DNA from: JAFASC01 sp034669505
Lineage (GTDB): Bacteria > Pseudomonadota > Alphaproteobacteria > Rhizobiales > Beijerinckiaceae
Reading direction: 5' to 3'
Assembly (NCBI GenBank): GCA_034669505.1
Contig: JAXDNJ010000009.1
Span: 1 to 26,375 of the forward strand
DNA: 26,375 bases
The position numbers and the translations under genes are program-made. Shown one piece after another: positions 6,638 to 14,515 of the stretch (position 1 is its first letter; each line of letters begins with the position of its first letter). The notes below the pieces were generated by a model, which ran no database searches, had not been told where the DNA came from, and saw only the letters and a program-made list of their open reading frames with translations.

Positions 6638-9600
6638 ATGAACCATACCCACCGCCCCGTCGAGAAGGGCGATCACGTCTTTCTTGTCGACGGCTCGTCC
6701 TTCGTGTTCCGGGCGTATTTCCAGTCGATCCGCCACGACCCCAAATACAATTACCGCTCCGACCGGCTGCCGACGGGCGCGGTGCGGCTCTTCTGCACCA
6801 AGCTGTTCCAATTCATCCTCGAGGGCGCGACCGGCATCAAGCCGACGCATCTCGGCATCATTTTCGACAAGTCAGAGGATTCGTTCCGGCGCGAGCTTTA
6901 CCCACCCTACAAGTCGAATCGCAACGCGCCGCCGGAAGATCTGATCCCGCAATTCCCGCTGATGCGCGAGGCGGTGCGCGCCTTCGGCCTCGTCCCGGTC
7001 GAGCAGAACAAGTGGGAGGCCGACGATCTCATCGCGACCTATGCCTGTACGGCGAAAGCGCGCGGCGCCGACGTGCTGATCATCTCCGCTGACAAGGATT
7101 TGATGCAGCTGATCGGGCCCGGCGTCGCGATGTACGATCCGGCCTCCGGCATTGCCGGACAGGCGGGCGCCCGCGACGAGCGGCGCATCACGGAAGAGGA
7201 GGTCTTCGCCTATTTCGGCGTCGGACCCGACCGCGTCATCGACGTCCAGGCGCTTGCCGGTGACTCCACCGACAATATTCCCGGTGCACGCGGCATCGGC
7301 GTGAAGACCGCGGCGCAGCTCATTACCGAGTTCGGCGATCTCGATACGCTGCTTGCCCGTGCACACGAGATCAAGCAACCGAAGCGACGCGACATCCTCA
7401 CGGCGCCGGATTCCGTCGAACTGATCCAGCTGTCGAAGAAGCTCGTCACGTTGTGCAAAGAGGTGCCGCTCGAAACGCCGCTCGACGATCTCGGGCTGCA
7501 CGATCCCGACGCGAAGACGCTCATCTCGTTCACCAAAGCGCTCGAATTCACCACGCTGACAAAACGTGCGTCTGAGATTTATTCCGTCGACGCCAATGCG
7601 ATCGTGCCGGAGCCGGCGCTGGTCGGCCCCGCCGCCTGGCGCGGCCGCAACGGCGTGCCGATCGATCCCGCGACTTTAGGCGCGACCGGGCCGGCGAAGC
7701 CGACCTTTGCCAGCCCGCGCGCACGCGCCGCCGACAAGCCCGCCGAAGTCGCGCTCGATGGCGGCCCGGAAGCGCTTGCCACCGCGCGTGCGGAGACCGC
7801 CATTGCCGAAAAGATCGATCGCTCGGCCTATCGCACCATCACCGATCTCGACACGCTCGATTCTGTGATCGCCGCCGCGCAGGACAGCGGCATGGTCGCG
7901 CTCGACACCGAGACGACATCGATCGATCCGATGCAGAGCGATCTCGTCGGACTATCGCTCGCGCCCTCGCCGGGCAGCGCCTGGTATGTGCCGCTCGCGC
8001 ATCGCGGCGAAGGCGCGAGCGATCTCTTCGGCGGCGACCTCGTGCCGGGGCAGCTGAGCGAAAGCGACGTGCTTGCGCGCCTGGCGCCACTCCTCAAGTC
8101 GCCCGGCGTTTTGAAGATCGTGCACAACGCGAAAGTCGATGGCGTCGTGCTTGCCGAACGCGGGCTAAAGCTCGTGCCGGTCGAGGACACAATGCTGATG
8201 TCCTACGTGCTCGATGCCGGCCGCAACGGCCACGGCCTCGACGAGCTCGCGGCGAAATATCTGGATCACAAAACGATTCAGATCGGCGAGGTTGCCGGTT
8301 CGGGGCGAACCTTCATTGGTTTCGCCCGCGTACCGATCGAGAAGGCGACGGAATATTCCGCCGAAGATGCCGATGTGACGCTGCGGCTCTGGCGCGTCTT
8401 GAAACCGCGGCTTGCCGCCGAACGCATGGCGCACGTCTACGATTCGCTCGAGCGTCCGATGGTCGAGACGCTGGCGCGGATGGAGCGGCGCGGCATCGCC
8501 ATCGATCGCACGATCCTGTCACGGCTGTCCGGCGAATTCGCCCAGGACATGGCGCGGCTCGAAGCGGAGATTCATGTACTCGCGGGAGAGCCGTTCAATC
8601 TCGGCTCGCCGAAACAGCTCGGCGACATCCTGTTCGGCAAGATGCAATTGCCCGGCGGGCGCAAGACGCAAACCGGCGCATGGTCGACCGCCGCCGGCGT
8701 GCTCGAAGAGCTGGCCGAACAGGGCAACGAACTCGCCGCGCGCATTCTCGACTGGCGGCAGGTGTCGAAGCTGAAATCAACTTACACCGATGCGCTGCCG
8801 GGTTACGTCAATCCGCGCACGCACCGTGTGCATACATCCTACGCGCTGGCAGCGACCACGACGGGGCGGCTCTCGTCATCCGAGCCGAATTTGCAGAACA
8901 TTCCGGTGCGCAATGAAGCCGGCCGCAAGATTCGCACCGCGTTCGTCGCCGTACCGGGCACGAAACTGCTCTCGGCGGACTATTCGCAGATCGAGCTGCG
9001 CCTGCTCGCCCATATCGCCGACATCCCCCAATTGAAGCAGGCGTTCGCGGATGGCATCGACATTCACGCGCTGACGGCGTCGGAGATGTTTGGCGTGCCG
9101 GTCAAAGGCATGCCCGCCGAAATCCGCCGCCGCGCCAAGGCGATCAATTTCGGCATCGTCTACGGCATTTCCGCATTCGGTCTTGCCAACCAGCTCGGCA
9201 TTCCGCGTGGTGAGGCAGGCGCCTACATCAGCAAATATTTCGAGCGATTTCCCGGCATCCGCGATTACATGGATGCGACGAAACGCCTTTGCCGCGAGCA
9301 GGGTTTTGTCACGACGCTGTTCGGACGCAAGTGCCACTACCCGAAGATCGCCGCGTCGAACCCGTCCGAACGCGCCTTCAATGAACGTGCGGCGATTAAC
9401 GCGCCGATCCAGGGCTCCGCCGCCGACATCATCCGCCGCGCGATGGCGCGCATGGATGAGGCTTTGGAGAAAGCAGGGCTGAGTGCGCAGATGCTCCTGC
9501 AGGTGCATGACGAACTGGTCTTCGAAGTGCCCGACGGTGAGATCGAGGCGACGATTCCGGTCGTGCGCAAGGCGATGGAAGACGCGCACCATCCTGTCGT

Positions 9601-9664
9601 GCAGCTCTCGGTGCCGCTGCATGTCGACGCTCGCGCCGCGAAGAATTGGGACGAGGCGCATTGA
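6638..9664 (+). CDS. polA: DNA polymerase I
   Basis: This 1008-residue DNA polymerase I acts in DNA repair and Okazaki-fragment processing. It has all three domains. The 5'-nuclease comes first (FLVDGSSFVFRAY; KWEADDLIATYA; ADKDLMQL). A variable Ala/Pro-rich linker follows at about 310-390. The 3'-5' exonuclease keeps its motifs: Asp423-Thr-Glu425, Asn497...Asp501 in HNAKVD, and Tyr573...Asp577 in YSAEDAD, so proofreading is probably active. The polymerase domain has Asp781 in DYSQIELR, the RRRAKAINFGIVYG helix, and Asp958 in VHDELVFEVP. The ATG at 6638 brings the start close to the conserved domain; an in-frame ATG at 6602 would add 12 residues. Neither has a strong ribosome-binding site. 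Confidence 0.96.
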   Translation: MNHTHRPVEKGDHVFLVDGSSFVFRAYFQSIRHDPKYNYRSDRLPTGAVRLFCTKLFQFILEGATGIKPTHLGIIFDKSEDSFRRELYPPYKSNRNAPPEDLIPQFPLMREAVRAFGLVPVEQNKWEADDLIATYACTAKARGADVLIISADKDLMQLIGPGVAMYDPASGIAGQAGARDERRITEEEVFAYFGVGPDRVIDVQALAGDSTDNIPGARGIGVKTAAQLITEFGDLDTLLARAHEIKQPKRRDILTAPDSVELIQLSKKLVTLCKEVPLETPLDDLGLHDPDAKTLISFTKALEFTTLTKRASEIYSVDANAIVPEPALVGPAAWRGRNGVPIDPATLGATGPAKPTFASPRARAADKPAEVALDGGPEALATARAETAIAEKIDRSAYRTITDLDTLDSVIAAAQDSGMVALDTETTSIDPMQSDLVGLSLAPSPGSAWYVPLAHRGEGASDLFGGDLVPGQLSESDVLARLAPLLKSPGVLKIVHNAKVDGVVLAERGLKLVPVEDTMLMSYVLDAGRNGHGLDELAAKYLDHKTIQIGEVAGSGRTFIGFARVPIEKATEYSAEDADVTLRLWRVLKPRLAAERMAHVYDSLERPMVETLARMERRGIAIDRTILSRLSGEFAQDMARLEAEIHVLAGEPFNLGSPKQLGDILFGKMQLPGGRKTQTGAWSTAAGVLEELAEQGNELAARILDWRQVSKLKSTYTDALPGYVNPRTHRVHTSYALAATTTGRLSSSEPNLQNIPVRNEAGRKIRTAFVAVPGTKLLSADYSQIELRLLAHIADIPQLKQAFADGIDIHALTASEMFGVPVKGMPAEIRRRAKAINFGIVYGISAFGLANQLGIPRGEAGAYISKYFERFPGIRDYMDATKRLCREQGFVTTLFGRKCHYPKIAASNPSERAFNERAAINAPIQGSAADIIRRAMARMDEALEKAGLSAQMLLQVHDELVFEVPDGEIEATIPVVRKAMEDAHHPVVQLSVPLHVDARAAKNWDEAH

Positions 9665-9710
9665 GAATAGCGGCGCACAGCGGTAATGATCGCCTTGAAG
9701 CGAGAAGCGA

Positions 9711-10322
9711 ATGACCACCATCACCTCCCTCGAACAGCTCGACGCGATCTACGGCAAGCCCGGCCAGCCATCGCTCGTCAAGGAAGTGGATTACATCACG
9801 CCGCATTACCGCGCCTTCATCGAGGCCTCTCCTTTCTGCGCGCTGGCGACATCCGGACCGGAGGGGCTCGACTGCTCACCCCGCGGCGACAGGCCCGGCT
9901 TCGTGCGCGTCACCGACGAGCGAACGCTGCACCTGCCCGACCGGCGCGGCAACAATCGCACCGACTCGCTCAAGAACATCATCCGCGAGCCGCACGTCGC
10001 GCTGCTCTTTCTCATTCCCGGCTGCAACGAGACGCTACGCGTCAATGGCCGCGCGCATCTGTCGATCGCGCCGGACCTGCTCGACTCGTTTGCCGTCGAG
10101 GAAAAGGCGCCCCGCTCGGTCATGGTAATCGCGGTCGACACCGTCTATTTCCAGTGCGCCCGCGCGCTCTTGCGCTCCGACCTGTGGAACCCGCAAAAGC
10201 ACGCCGACCGCAAGTCGCTGCCGAGCGCCGGCGAGATATTGGCCGCGCTGAGCGACCGAAAGGAAGGCGGCGCCGAATACGACCGCGCCTGGAGCGTGCG
10301 TGCTAAAGAGACGCTGTGGTGA
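9711..10322 (+). CDS. Pyridoxamine 5'-phosphate oxidase-fold FMN-binding protein (MSMEG_1061-like)
   Basis: This 203-residue protein resembles the split-barrel flavin-binding PPOX family, in particular the subgroup that includes MSMEG_1061. The core shows FCALATSGPEGLDCSPRGD, then RTLHLPDRRGNNRTDSLKNI, a typical FMN phosphate-contact region, and VALLFLIPGCNETLRVNGRA. The C-terminus has VYFQCARALLRSDLW, matching the conserved C-terminal Cys/Arg segment of these proteins. Members may reduce small molecules or heme-like or F420-like substrates; the actual substrate is not visible. It follows polA by 46 bases on the same strand. Its 3' end converges on the DUF616 gene 39 bases away, with no clear terminator between them. 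Confidence 0.85.
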   Translation: MTTITSLEQLDAIYGKPGQPSLVKEVDYITPHYRAFIEASPFCALATSGPEGLDCSPRGDRPGFVRVTDERTLHLPDRRGNNRTDSLKNIIREPHVALLFLIPGCNETLRVNGRAHLSIAPDLLDSFAVEEKAPRSVMVIAVDTVYFQCARALLRSDLWNPQKHADRKSLPSAGEILAALSDRKEGGAEYDRAWSVRAKETLW

Positions 10323-10361
10323 GGCCGATCGCGCGCAGCTCCTGCCGCGCCCGGCTCCGCG

Positions 10362-11171
10362 TCACTTGTACCTTCGGCCCTCCCCCATGCCATACCGGAG
10401 ATAATGGAGGCGCGGATTCATTCCGGCCCGGGCGACGTCCGGATGAAGCTGAAGATACAAGGGGTCGTCAAAGTCGCGTGGTAACCTTACGTTCTTCGGG
10501 ACGACGGGCCAGCGCAGGAAGTGGTTATTTTCGAGATCAATGGACGCGGAGCTGAATTGGAAATTATACATCCACGCACAGACGTTCCATGACAGTTGGT
10601 CGCGTTTTGAGTGACACAGAACCTGACTGTGCCACGCCTCGTTCACCTTCCGAAGCTCGCCGTCGCCGTGATCGCGAAGAAGGAAGAAGGTCTTATTCAA
10701 GCCGTTGTGGCTGGGATAGCCTAAGCTTTCGTAGAACCGCATTTGTGCTGAGACGCGATTAGGATCGTCAAAGCGCAGCGAAGAGACCACTTCGGCTTCG
10801 TCATATACGCAGTCACGATCAGGATGCCTGAACATGAAAAGGGAACGCTGCGTCTCCTCAAGCAAAGAAAATATTGTTGACGGCGGTCTCACCAGCCGAA
10901 CCGTATTGTCGATGTAGAGACTCTGATCGTATTCCGGAAGACACCGATGCGGAAGGTGCTTGAAGCTCTTGGATAATCGGGCGGGATCGAGCAGCTTGTT
11001 CTCGGCAAAGCAGATATGCCAGTTCGATGATTTTAGCTCCCGGTCGTCGGTGAAACAGATGAAATCGACCTCTTCATCATCAAACCTGTAATCATTGAAT
11101 ATTTCCGAGTGACCGAACAGGCAGGTGTAAACCACGCGTCGTGTCCGACGCCGTAAAAGCCTCAACGCCAT
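10362..11171 (-). CDS. DUF616/TOD1-like glycosyltransferase-domain protein with C-terminal HPDV module
   Basis: This 269-residue protein has a glycosyltransferase-like fold of the DUF616 (TOD1/MUCI70) type. The N-terminus reads VVYTCLFGHSE followed by DFICFTDD (36-43), the acceptor strand is SLYIDNTVRLVRPP (84-97), and a late SKRDQLSWN (188-196) matches the family's RDQ element. After this domain comes a short C-terminal module, DDPLYLQLHPDVARAG (235-250) plus HYLRYGMGEGRRYK. Similar YLxxNPDVxxAG...HYxxxGxxEGR modules are found at the ends of many bacterial glycosyltransferases. The gene is visibly richer in A and T than its neighbours (28 G+C in the 60 bases at 10861-10920), which suggests lateral transfer. 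It lies 27 bases downstream of the hydratase gene on the same strand. The sugar donor and acceptor are unknown. Confidence 0.72.
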   Translation of the reverse strand: MALRLLRRRTRRVVYTCLFGHSEIFNDYRFDDEEVDFICFTDDRELKSSNWHICFAENKLLDPARLSKSFKHLPHRCLPEYDQSLYIDNTVRLVRPPSTIFSLLEETQRSLFMFRHPDRDCVYDEAEVVSSLRFDDPNRVSAQMRFYESLGYPSHNGLNKTFFLLRDHGDGELRKVNEAWHSQVLCHSKRDQLSWNVCAWMYNFQFSSASIDLENNHFLRWPVVPKNVRLPRDFDDPLYLQLHPDVARAGMNPRLHYLRYGMGEGRRYK

Positions 11172-11198
11172 TCCGGCATGTCCCGTAGCACGCGGTCC

Positions 11199-11996
11199 CT
11201 ACGACCGCTTTGTGAAATCCGGCTTGCGCTTCTCCACGAAAGCCGCCAGGCCCTCTTTGATCTCGTCCCCGCGCGTACTCTCCTGATGCCGGCCGCGGGC
11301 CGCTTCTTCGTCGAAAGCGTCTCGCGCGACGTCATTGATCGCGCGCTTCATGCCGCGGATCGCATTCGGCGCATTGGCGGCGAGGATCGCCGCTAATGCG
11401 TCCACTGCAACATCGAGTTCGCCGGCCGGCACGACCGCATCAAGATAGCCGATGCGCAGCATCTCTGCGGCGTCGATCTTTTGCGCGGTCAGAAACAGCT
11501 TCTTCGCCGCGCCGACACCCAGCCGCGCGACATAACGCCTGATGCCGCTCGGATAATAGTGCAGACCGAGACGCGCCGCCGGCATCAGCATCTCAGAACC
11601 TTCGATGCCGATACGGAAATCGCAGGCGAGCGCGAGATCGGTCGAGCCGCCATAGACGCCGCCGTTGAGGCGGCAGATCGTCGGCAGCGGAAAATCTTCG
11701 ATGCGATTGGCCAGATCCTCGAAGCCCGCACGCGCCGTCTGCGGTGCCCGCTGTTGCTGCCGGGCGGCGATATCGCCGAGATCGTAGCCGCCGCTGAACG
11801 CCCGGCCGGTTCCCGTCAGAACAAGAACGTGAACCGCATCATTCTTCTCGACCGCTTCGAGGGTCTCCAGCAAAGCCCCAATATCTTCGGGCGTGATCTT
11901 GTTGAGCTGTCGCGGACGATTCAGCCTTATCGTCGCGTGCGCTCCGTCGATCTTAAGAACGGGTGTGGTGCCCGTATCGGGCTCGCGCGCTTCCAT
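11199..11996 (-). CDS. Enoyl-CoA hydratase/isomerase family protein, atypical active site
   Basis: This crotonase-fold protein of 265 residues keeps the general architecture: TIRLNRPRQLNKIT, VLVLTGTGRAFSGGYDLGDI (oxyanion-hole region), LNGGVYGGSTDLALACDF, and the C-terminal GLAAFVEKRKPDF. Aligned by eye with mitochondrial enoyl-CoA hydratase, the first catalytic Glu (GGGCEL) is Asp120 (GGSTDL) and the second (QPEILLG) is Ala140 (MPAARLG). It may therefore not be a standard hydratase. The ATG at 11996 lies one base after the stop of the opgD-like gene (TGAGATG), so translation is probably coupled. The reading frame remains open far upstream inside opgD, but that part is a shadow of opgD. Substrate unknown. 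Confidence 0.87.
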   Translation of the reverse strand: MEAREPDTGTTPVLKIDGAHATIRLNRPRQLNKITPEDIGALLETLEAVEKNDAVHVLVLTGTGRAFSGGYDLGDIAARQQQRAPQTARAGFEDLANRIEDFPLPTICRLNGGVYGGSTDLALACDFRIGIEGSEMLMPAARLGLHYYPSGIRRYVARLGVGAAKKLFLTAQKIDAAEMLRIGYLDAVVPAGELDVAVDALAAILAANAPNAIRGMKRAINDVARDAFDEEAARGRHQESTRGDEIKEGLAAFVEKRKPDFTKRS

Positions 11997-11997
11997 C

Positions 11998-13581
11998 TCA
12001 GAACGGATGATATTGGTAGAGCCAGGTCTCGGAGAGAACCCGGTCATCCAAGCGCAGGAAGAGCCGCATCTCGACGGGTTCGTCGCCTTCGGCCGTGAGA
12101 TCGAATTGCGCGCGCCAATGGCCGGGCACCTCGTCCGGTACGGCTTCCGTGAAAACGTAGGAGAACGTGCCGCGCGAGGCCCAGAGCACCGGCTCGGGTT
12201 TCCGGCCGAAGGGCAGATCGACAAGCGGCCCGCCCAAAAATTCCACCATGAACTTGCGCACGCCGCGAGGGCGCGGCTGGCCGGGCTGTCCGCCATTGCC
12301 GAGGCGCGTGGCGACGCAGCGCGCAAGCGGCGTCGGGAACGGCTCGTCGGCAAGCCAATGAAGCCGGAATGACAGATCGAATTCAGAGCCCGCGCTCGCC
12401 GGCTTTTCCGGTACCCACATGGCCACGATGTTGTCGTGAATCTCGTCGTCGGTCGGGATTTCGATCAGCTGTATCGCGCCTTTGCCCCAGCCGCCCTTCG
12501 GTTCGACCCAGAGGCTGGGGCGGCGATCGTAAAAGACGCCGTCCTGATAATGGTCGAAATTGCGGTCGCGCTGCAGAAGCCCGAAGCCGCGCGGATTGTC
12601 GTCCGAGAAAGCCGACGCAATGACGCGCCGCGGATTGTTGAGCGGCCGCCACAGCCGCTCGCCACTGCCGGCCCACATCGCTAGTCCATCGGAATCATGC
12701 ACCTCCGGGCGCCAGTCGGCGCCGGTCGGCTTCACCGTCTCGGAGAACCAGTACATGCTCGTCAGCGGCGTCAGTCCGAAGCGCGTCACGTCGGCGCGCA
12801 GATGCAGCGACTGGTCAATGTTCATGACCACGCCCTTGCCGCGCGCCATGAGGAAACGGCAGGCGGCGACGATCGAAGGGCCTTCCATAAGGGCGTGTAA
12901 AGTGACGGTGTCGCCGCTTTCCGGCCCGATGTAGAAGCGCGTAAAATCGGGAAACTCTTCGGCCTTGCCGGCGACCGCCGCATCGAGCGCGACGCCACGT
13001 GCAGACAATCCGTACTGATGCAACTCGCCGATCGAACGAAAGTACGCGGCGCCGAGAAACGCGACCCAGTCATTGCGCTTCCAATCGAGTTCTTTGTTAT
13101 CCTTCGCCTCCTGAATGCGCAGGCCGGCGAAGCCCACACCCTTCGGCAAATCGCGCGCGATCGAATCCGGCGGCATGTCGAAATAGCTTTGGTCGTAGAT
13201 GATCTCGCGTGACTGATCGCCGTCGACGACATTCATCTCAACCGATTTCGGGAAGAACCTGCCGAGATGAAAGAAGGTGACCGGAAACCGGTTTGGGCCT
13301 TCCGCGTAAAGCGCGTGTGCAGTGTCGAATTTGATCTCGCCCCAGGCTTGGTAATTGATCTTGCCGACAATGTCGGGCGCCGGTCGCGGCGGCGGGTAGT
13401 AGGGTTGCCCGGCAAGTTCGCGCGCCGTCTGCTTCAGACGCTCCCACGAGAAGGGCTTGCCCTCGCCAAGGCGCAATCCGGACGTGCCGGAATCGGCGGC
13501 CGGCGCCGGCGCGATATAACCGCTAGCAGCTGCGAGAGCAGCCGCAGCCAAAAACGCACGGCGATCAACCTCACCGGTCAT
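11998..13581 (-). CDS. opgD: Periplasmic glucan biosynthesis protein (OpgG/OpgD family)
   Basis: This 527-residue protein belongs to the OpgG/OpgD (MdoG/MdoD) family, which acts in the periplasm on the backbone of osmoregulated glucans; the E. coli members are classed in GH186. The N-terminus DRRAFLAAAALAAASG (6-21) is a twin-arginine signal, as in OpgD, followed by a likely cleavage site after PAPA. Family blocks include KINYQAWGEIKFD, FFHLGRFFPKSVEMNVVDG, and the RDRNFDHYQDGVFYDRRPSL region (about 335-355). The ATG at 13581 has AGGA eight bases upstream; the in-frame GTG at 13587 sits too close to it. The gene is the middle one of a tight minus-strand run between flavin reductase (37-base gap) and the hydratase homologue (1-base gap). 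No OpgH glucosyltransferase is present in the window. OpgG versus OpgD is decided only by the Tat signal. Confidence 0.9.
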   Translation of the reverse strand: MTGEVDRRAFLAAAALAAASGYIAPAPAADSGTSGLRLGEGKPFSWERLKQTARELAGQPYYPPPRPAPDIVGKINYQAWGEIKFDTAHALYAEGPNRFPVTFFHLGRFFPKSVEMNVVDGDQSREIIYDQSYFDMPPDSIARDLPKGVGFAGLRIQEAKDNKELDWKRNDWVAFLGAAYFRSIGELHQYGLSARGVALDAAVAGKAEEFPDFTRFYIGPESGDTVTLHALMEGPSIVAACRFLMARGKGVVMNIDQSLHLRADVTRFGLTPLTSMYWFSETVKPTGADWRPEVHDSDGLAMWAGSGERLWRPLNNPRRVIASAFSDDNPRGFGLLQRDRNFDHYQDGVFYDRRPSLWVEPKGGWGKGAIQLIEIPTDDEIHDNIVAMWVPEKPASAGSEFDLSFRLHWLADEPFPTPLARCVATRLGNGGQPGQPRPRGVRKFMVEFLGGPLVDLPFGRKPEPVLWASRGTFSYVFTEAVPDEVPGHWRAQFDLTAEGDEPVEMRLFLRLDDRVLSETWLYQYHPF

Positions 13582-13618
13582 GCGCACTTTCCTGAAGTCC
13601 TTTTTGACGCCCGCTCGC

Positions 13619-14230
13619 TCAAGCCGGCCGCCGCATCTGGAACAATTCGTCGAGCACGGTGTAGTCGGCGATATAACCGCAGCGGGCGATCGGCTTCATG
13701 CGTGTGATGTCGACGAGACCCTTGGCGTCGATATAGCGCTCGTCGAGGTGTACCCCGATCACCTGCCCAACGATGATCGTATTGATGCAGGGCGCGCCGT
13801 TGACGTCCTTCAGCGGCACGACATGCGTGACCTTGCATTCGAGCGAGCAGGGGCTTTCGGCGACGCGCGGTGGTTTGACCAGCCGGGACGGGGCCATTTG
13901 GAGATCGGCATGCGGAAACTCGTTGTCGCCCTGCGCAAACGACGCGGAGGTGACGTTCATGTTGTCGCGCAGATCCCAGGTCGGCATGTTCCAGACGAAT
14001 TCGCCGGTCTCCTCGGCGAATGTCTGCGAATCCTTTTTGCCGTTGCTCGAGAAGGCGAGCATGGGCGGCGTGTCGGCCACCGCATTGAAGAAGGAGTAGG
14101 GCGCAAGATTGATCGCGCCCGACTTGCTCATCGTCGAGACCCAGCCGATCGGGCGGGGCGCGATCAGCGCCTTGAATGGATCGTGCGACAGGATCGATTT
14201 GTCGCGCCGGTGCGGCTCGTAGAAGATCAT
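13619..14230 (-). CDS. Flavin reductase family protein
   Basis: This 203-residue protein has the FMN-binding split-barrel fold of the flavin reductase-like family, which reduces flavins with NAD(P)H or supplies a monooxygenase. Typical segments are FKALIAPRPIGWVSTMSKSG (19-38), INLAPYSFFNAVADTPPMLA (40-59), KDSQTFAEETGEFVWNMPTW (66-85) and a Cys-containing LECKVTHVVPL. The ATG at 14230 has GGGAG five to six bases upstream. It is the first gene of the minus-strand run leading into the opgD-like gene, so the promoter is expected in the 285-base divergent region 14231-14515. No partner monooxygenase is seen nearby, and the physiological substrate is unknown. Confidence 0.88.
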   Translation of the reverse strand: MIFYEPHRRDKSILSHDPFKALIAPRPIGWVSTMSKSGAINLAPYSFFNAVADTPPMLAFSSNGKKDSQTFAEETGEFVWNMPTWDLRDNMNVTSASFAQGDNEFPHADLQMAPSRLVKPPRVAESPCSLECKVTHVVPLKDVNGAPCINTIIVGQVIGVHLDERYIDAKGLVDITRMKPIARCGYIADYTVLDELFQMRRPA

Positions 14231-14385
14231 GCCGCTCCCGCCTCGCCCGGACGGCCGTCTCTGGCATTCATCGCCAATTCATTGCTCCTGCTGCAAGATC
14301 GGCAGTTAGGCGAAGGGAGGCCTTGCGGCAAGCGTCCCTGGCAGCCATGAAACCGTCAACTTGCCGGCCGATGCACCGGCTCGGA

Positions 14386-14402
14386 TTTTGCCGCCGGCAA
14401 AA
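14386..14402. promoter_or_regulatory. Perfect 17-bp palindrome in divergent intergenic region, candidate operator
   Basis: TTTTGCC (14386-14392), a GCC centre, and GGCAAAA (14396-14402) form a perfect inverted repeat. An overlapping longer-range pair, TTGCCGGC (14361-14368) and GCCGGCAA (14393-14400), repeats the same core. The site is in the 285-base region between the divergent flavin reductase and YfhO-like genes, where a shared operator would be expected. It could also be a hairpin. No regulator gene is adjacent. Confidence 0.4.
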
Positions 14403-14515
14403 CAAGATGTCTCAAAGTGGACCGGGACGACAGCCTGCCTTCCCGGCCTCGGCCGGCTCCGACGGCGTCCGGTGCGACAGCCCAGCCCGGAAGTGCAAGG
14501 TAACAGCGTAACTCC

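Noticed and set aside
8876..9724. 282-codon minus-strand frame inside polA
   Set aside because: The polymerase motifs on the plus strand are intact; this is a shadow frame.
12000..12353. N-terminal extension of the hydratase frame
   Set aside because: The extension is the out-of-frame shadow of the opgD 3' end; the ATG at 11996 begins the crotonase fold.
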